This document shows, in pieces, positions 5,248-5,450 of a stretch of DNA of 5,450 nt. Made by a program: the position numbers and the translations under genes. This DNA is from JBKDZL01 sp047971145. GTDB taxonomy: Bacteria > Bacillota_I > Bacilli_A > Erysipelotrichales > Erysipelotrichaceae. Numbering within the stretch: position 1 is the stretch's first letter; every line of letters begins with the position of its first letter. The notes beneath the pieces were generated by a model. It did not search any database and had not been told where the DNA came from. It saw only the letters and a program-made list of their open reading frames with translations. The stretch lies in NCBI GenBank assembly GCA_047971145.1, contig JBKDZL010000021.1, positions 1 to 5,450 on the forward strand. Reading direction: 5' to 3'.

Positions 5248-5450
5248 ATGAGAAGAAATGTACACGTAGTTCCCCATGCACATTGGGATAGAGAATGGTA
5301 TTTTACAGTAGAGGATTCGTCAGTATTATTAATTGAGCATATTGAATATTTAATCAATATGTTAGAAACATATGAGGCGTATAAGTATTTTGTATTAGAT
5401 TGACAAATGGCAGTTGTAGATGACTTATTAAAATTGAATCCTAAATGCAA
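5248..5450 (+). pseudogene. mngB: GH38 alpha-mannosidase (mannosylglycerate hydrolase-like), N-terminal part, with in-frame TGA
   Basis: The start matches bacterial GH38 alpha-mannosidases such as E. coli MngB, which split phosphorylated mannosides into mannose 6-phosphate and the aglycone in the cytoplasm. VHVVPHAHWDREWYFT (residues 5-20) contains the His12 and Asp14 expected to bind the catalytic metal. After 51 residues the frame meets TGA (5401-5403) in YFVLD-stop-QMAVVDDLL. E. coli MngB, as I recall it, has YYVLDGQ here, so the TGA replaces a conserved Gly, a single G-to-T change from GGA. The same frame then stays open and family-like to the window end (67 codons in all). The family is usually about 850-900 residues, so most of the gene lies outside. 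It is either a nonsense-mutated gene or a base error. Third in the operon, it links the permease to the isomerase. Family assignment is firm; loss of function is likely if the stop is real. Confidence 0.8.

Noticed and set aside
5401..5403. Genetic code change (UGA as Gly or Trp) as an explanation of the stop in the GH38 gene
   Set aside because: The two long intact genes use only GGN for Gly and TGG for Trp with no in-frame TGA, and the gene content is ordinary Bacillota. A point mutation or base error is simpler.

Overview
The window is AT-rich and laid out like a low-GC Gram-positive (Bacillota) chromosome: purine-rich Shine-Dalgarno sites sit a few bases before each ATG, genes are tightly spaced, and it carries a phosphotransferase-system sugar operon with a divergent RpiR-type regulator. 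The genus cannot be fixed from the sequence; Lactobacillales or Erysipelotrichia-like relatives are the natural guesses. The two long genes contain no in-frame TGA, so the standard bacterial code appears to apply.

Layout. Bases 1-51 are the last 16 codons of a gene with a hydrophobic C-terminus, followed by a good intrinsic terminator at 120-149. Bases about 219-409 are a decayed C-terminal scrap of an IS3-family transposase, inside which lies a hairpin (356-390) that reads as a terminator on the minus strand. Next comes a MurR/RpiR-family regulator on the minus strand (581-1216), whose coding sequence is cut by an in-frame TAG; a recognisable family C-terminus continues in the same frame to 473. 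A 313-base divergent intergenic region (1217-1529) holds two palindromes, a short direct repeat and promoter-like -10 boxes. On the plus strand follow a 565-residue two-domain class I mannose-6-phosphate isomerase (1530-3227), a fused fructose-family PTS permease EIIABC (3236-5239) resembling MngA, and the start of a GH38 alpha-mannosidase (from 5248), which runs off the window and carries an in-frame TGA at 5401-5403.

How the genes fit together. The permease would import and phosphorylate an alpha-mannoside (2-O-alpha-mannosyl-D-glycerate is the best-known substrate of this permease type), the GH38 enzyme would release mannose 6-phosphate inside the cell, and the isomerase would convert that to fructose 6-phosphate for glycolysis. 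The RpiR protein, with its phosphosugar-binding SIS domain, is the likely local regulator. The most notable point is that the regulator and the hydrolase each have one in-frame stop while the isomerase and permease between them are intact. This suggests a mannoside locus in early decay, or base errors in the sequence. I found no convincing novel defence, CRISPR or RNA system.
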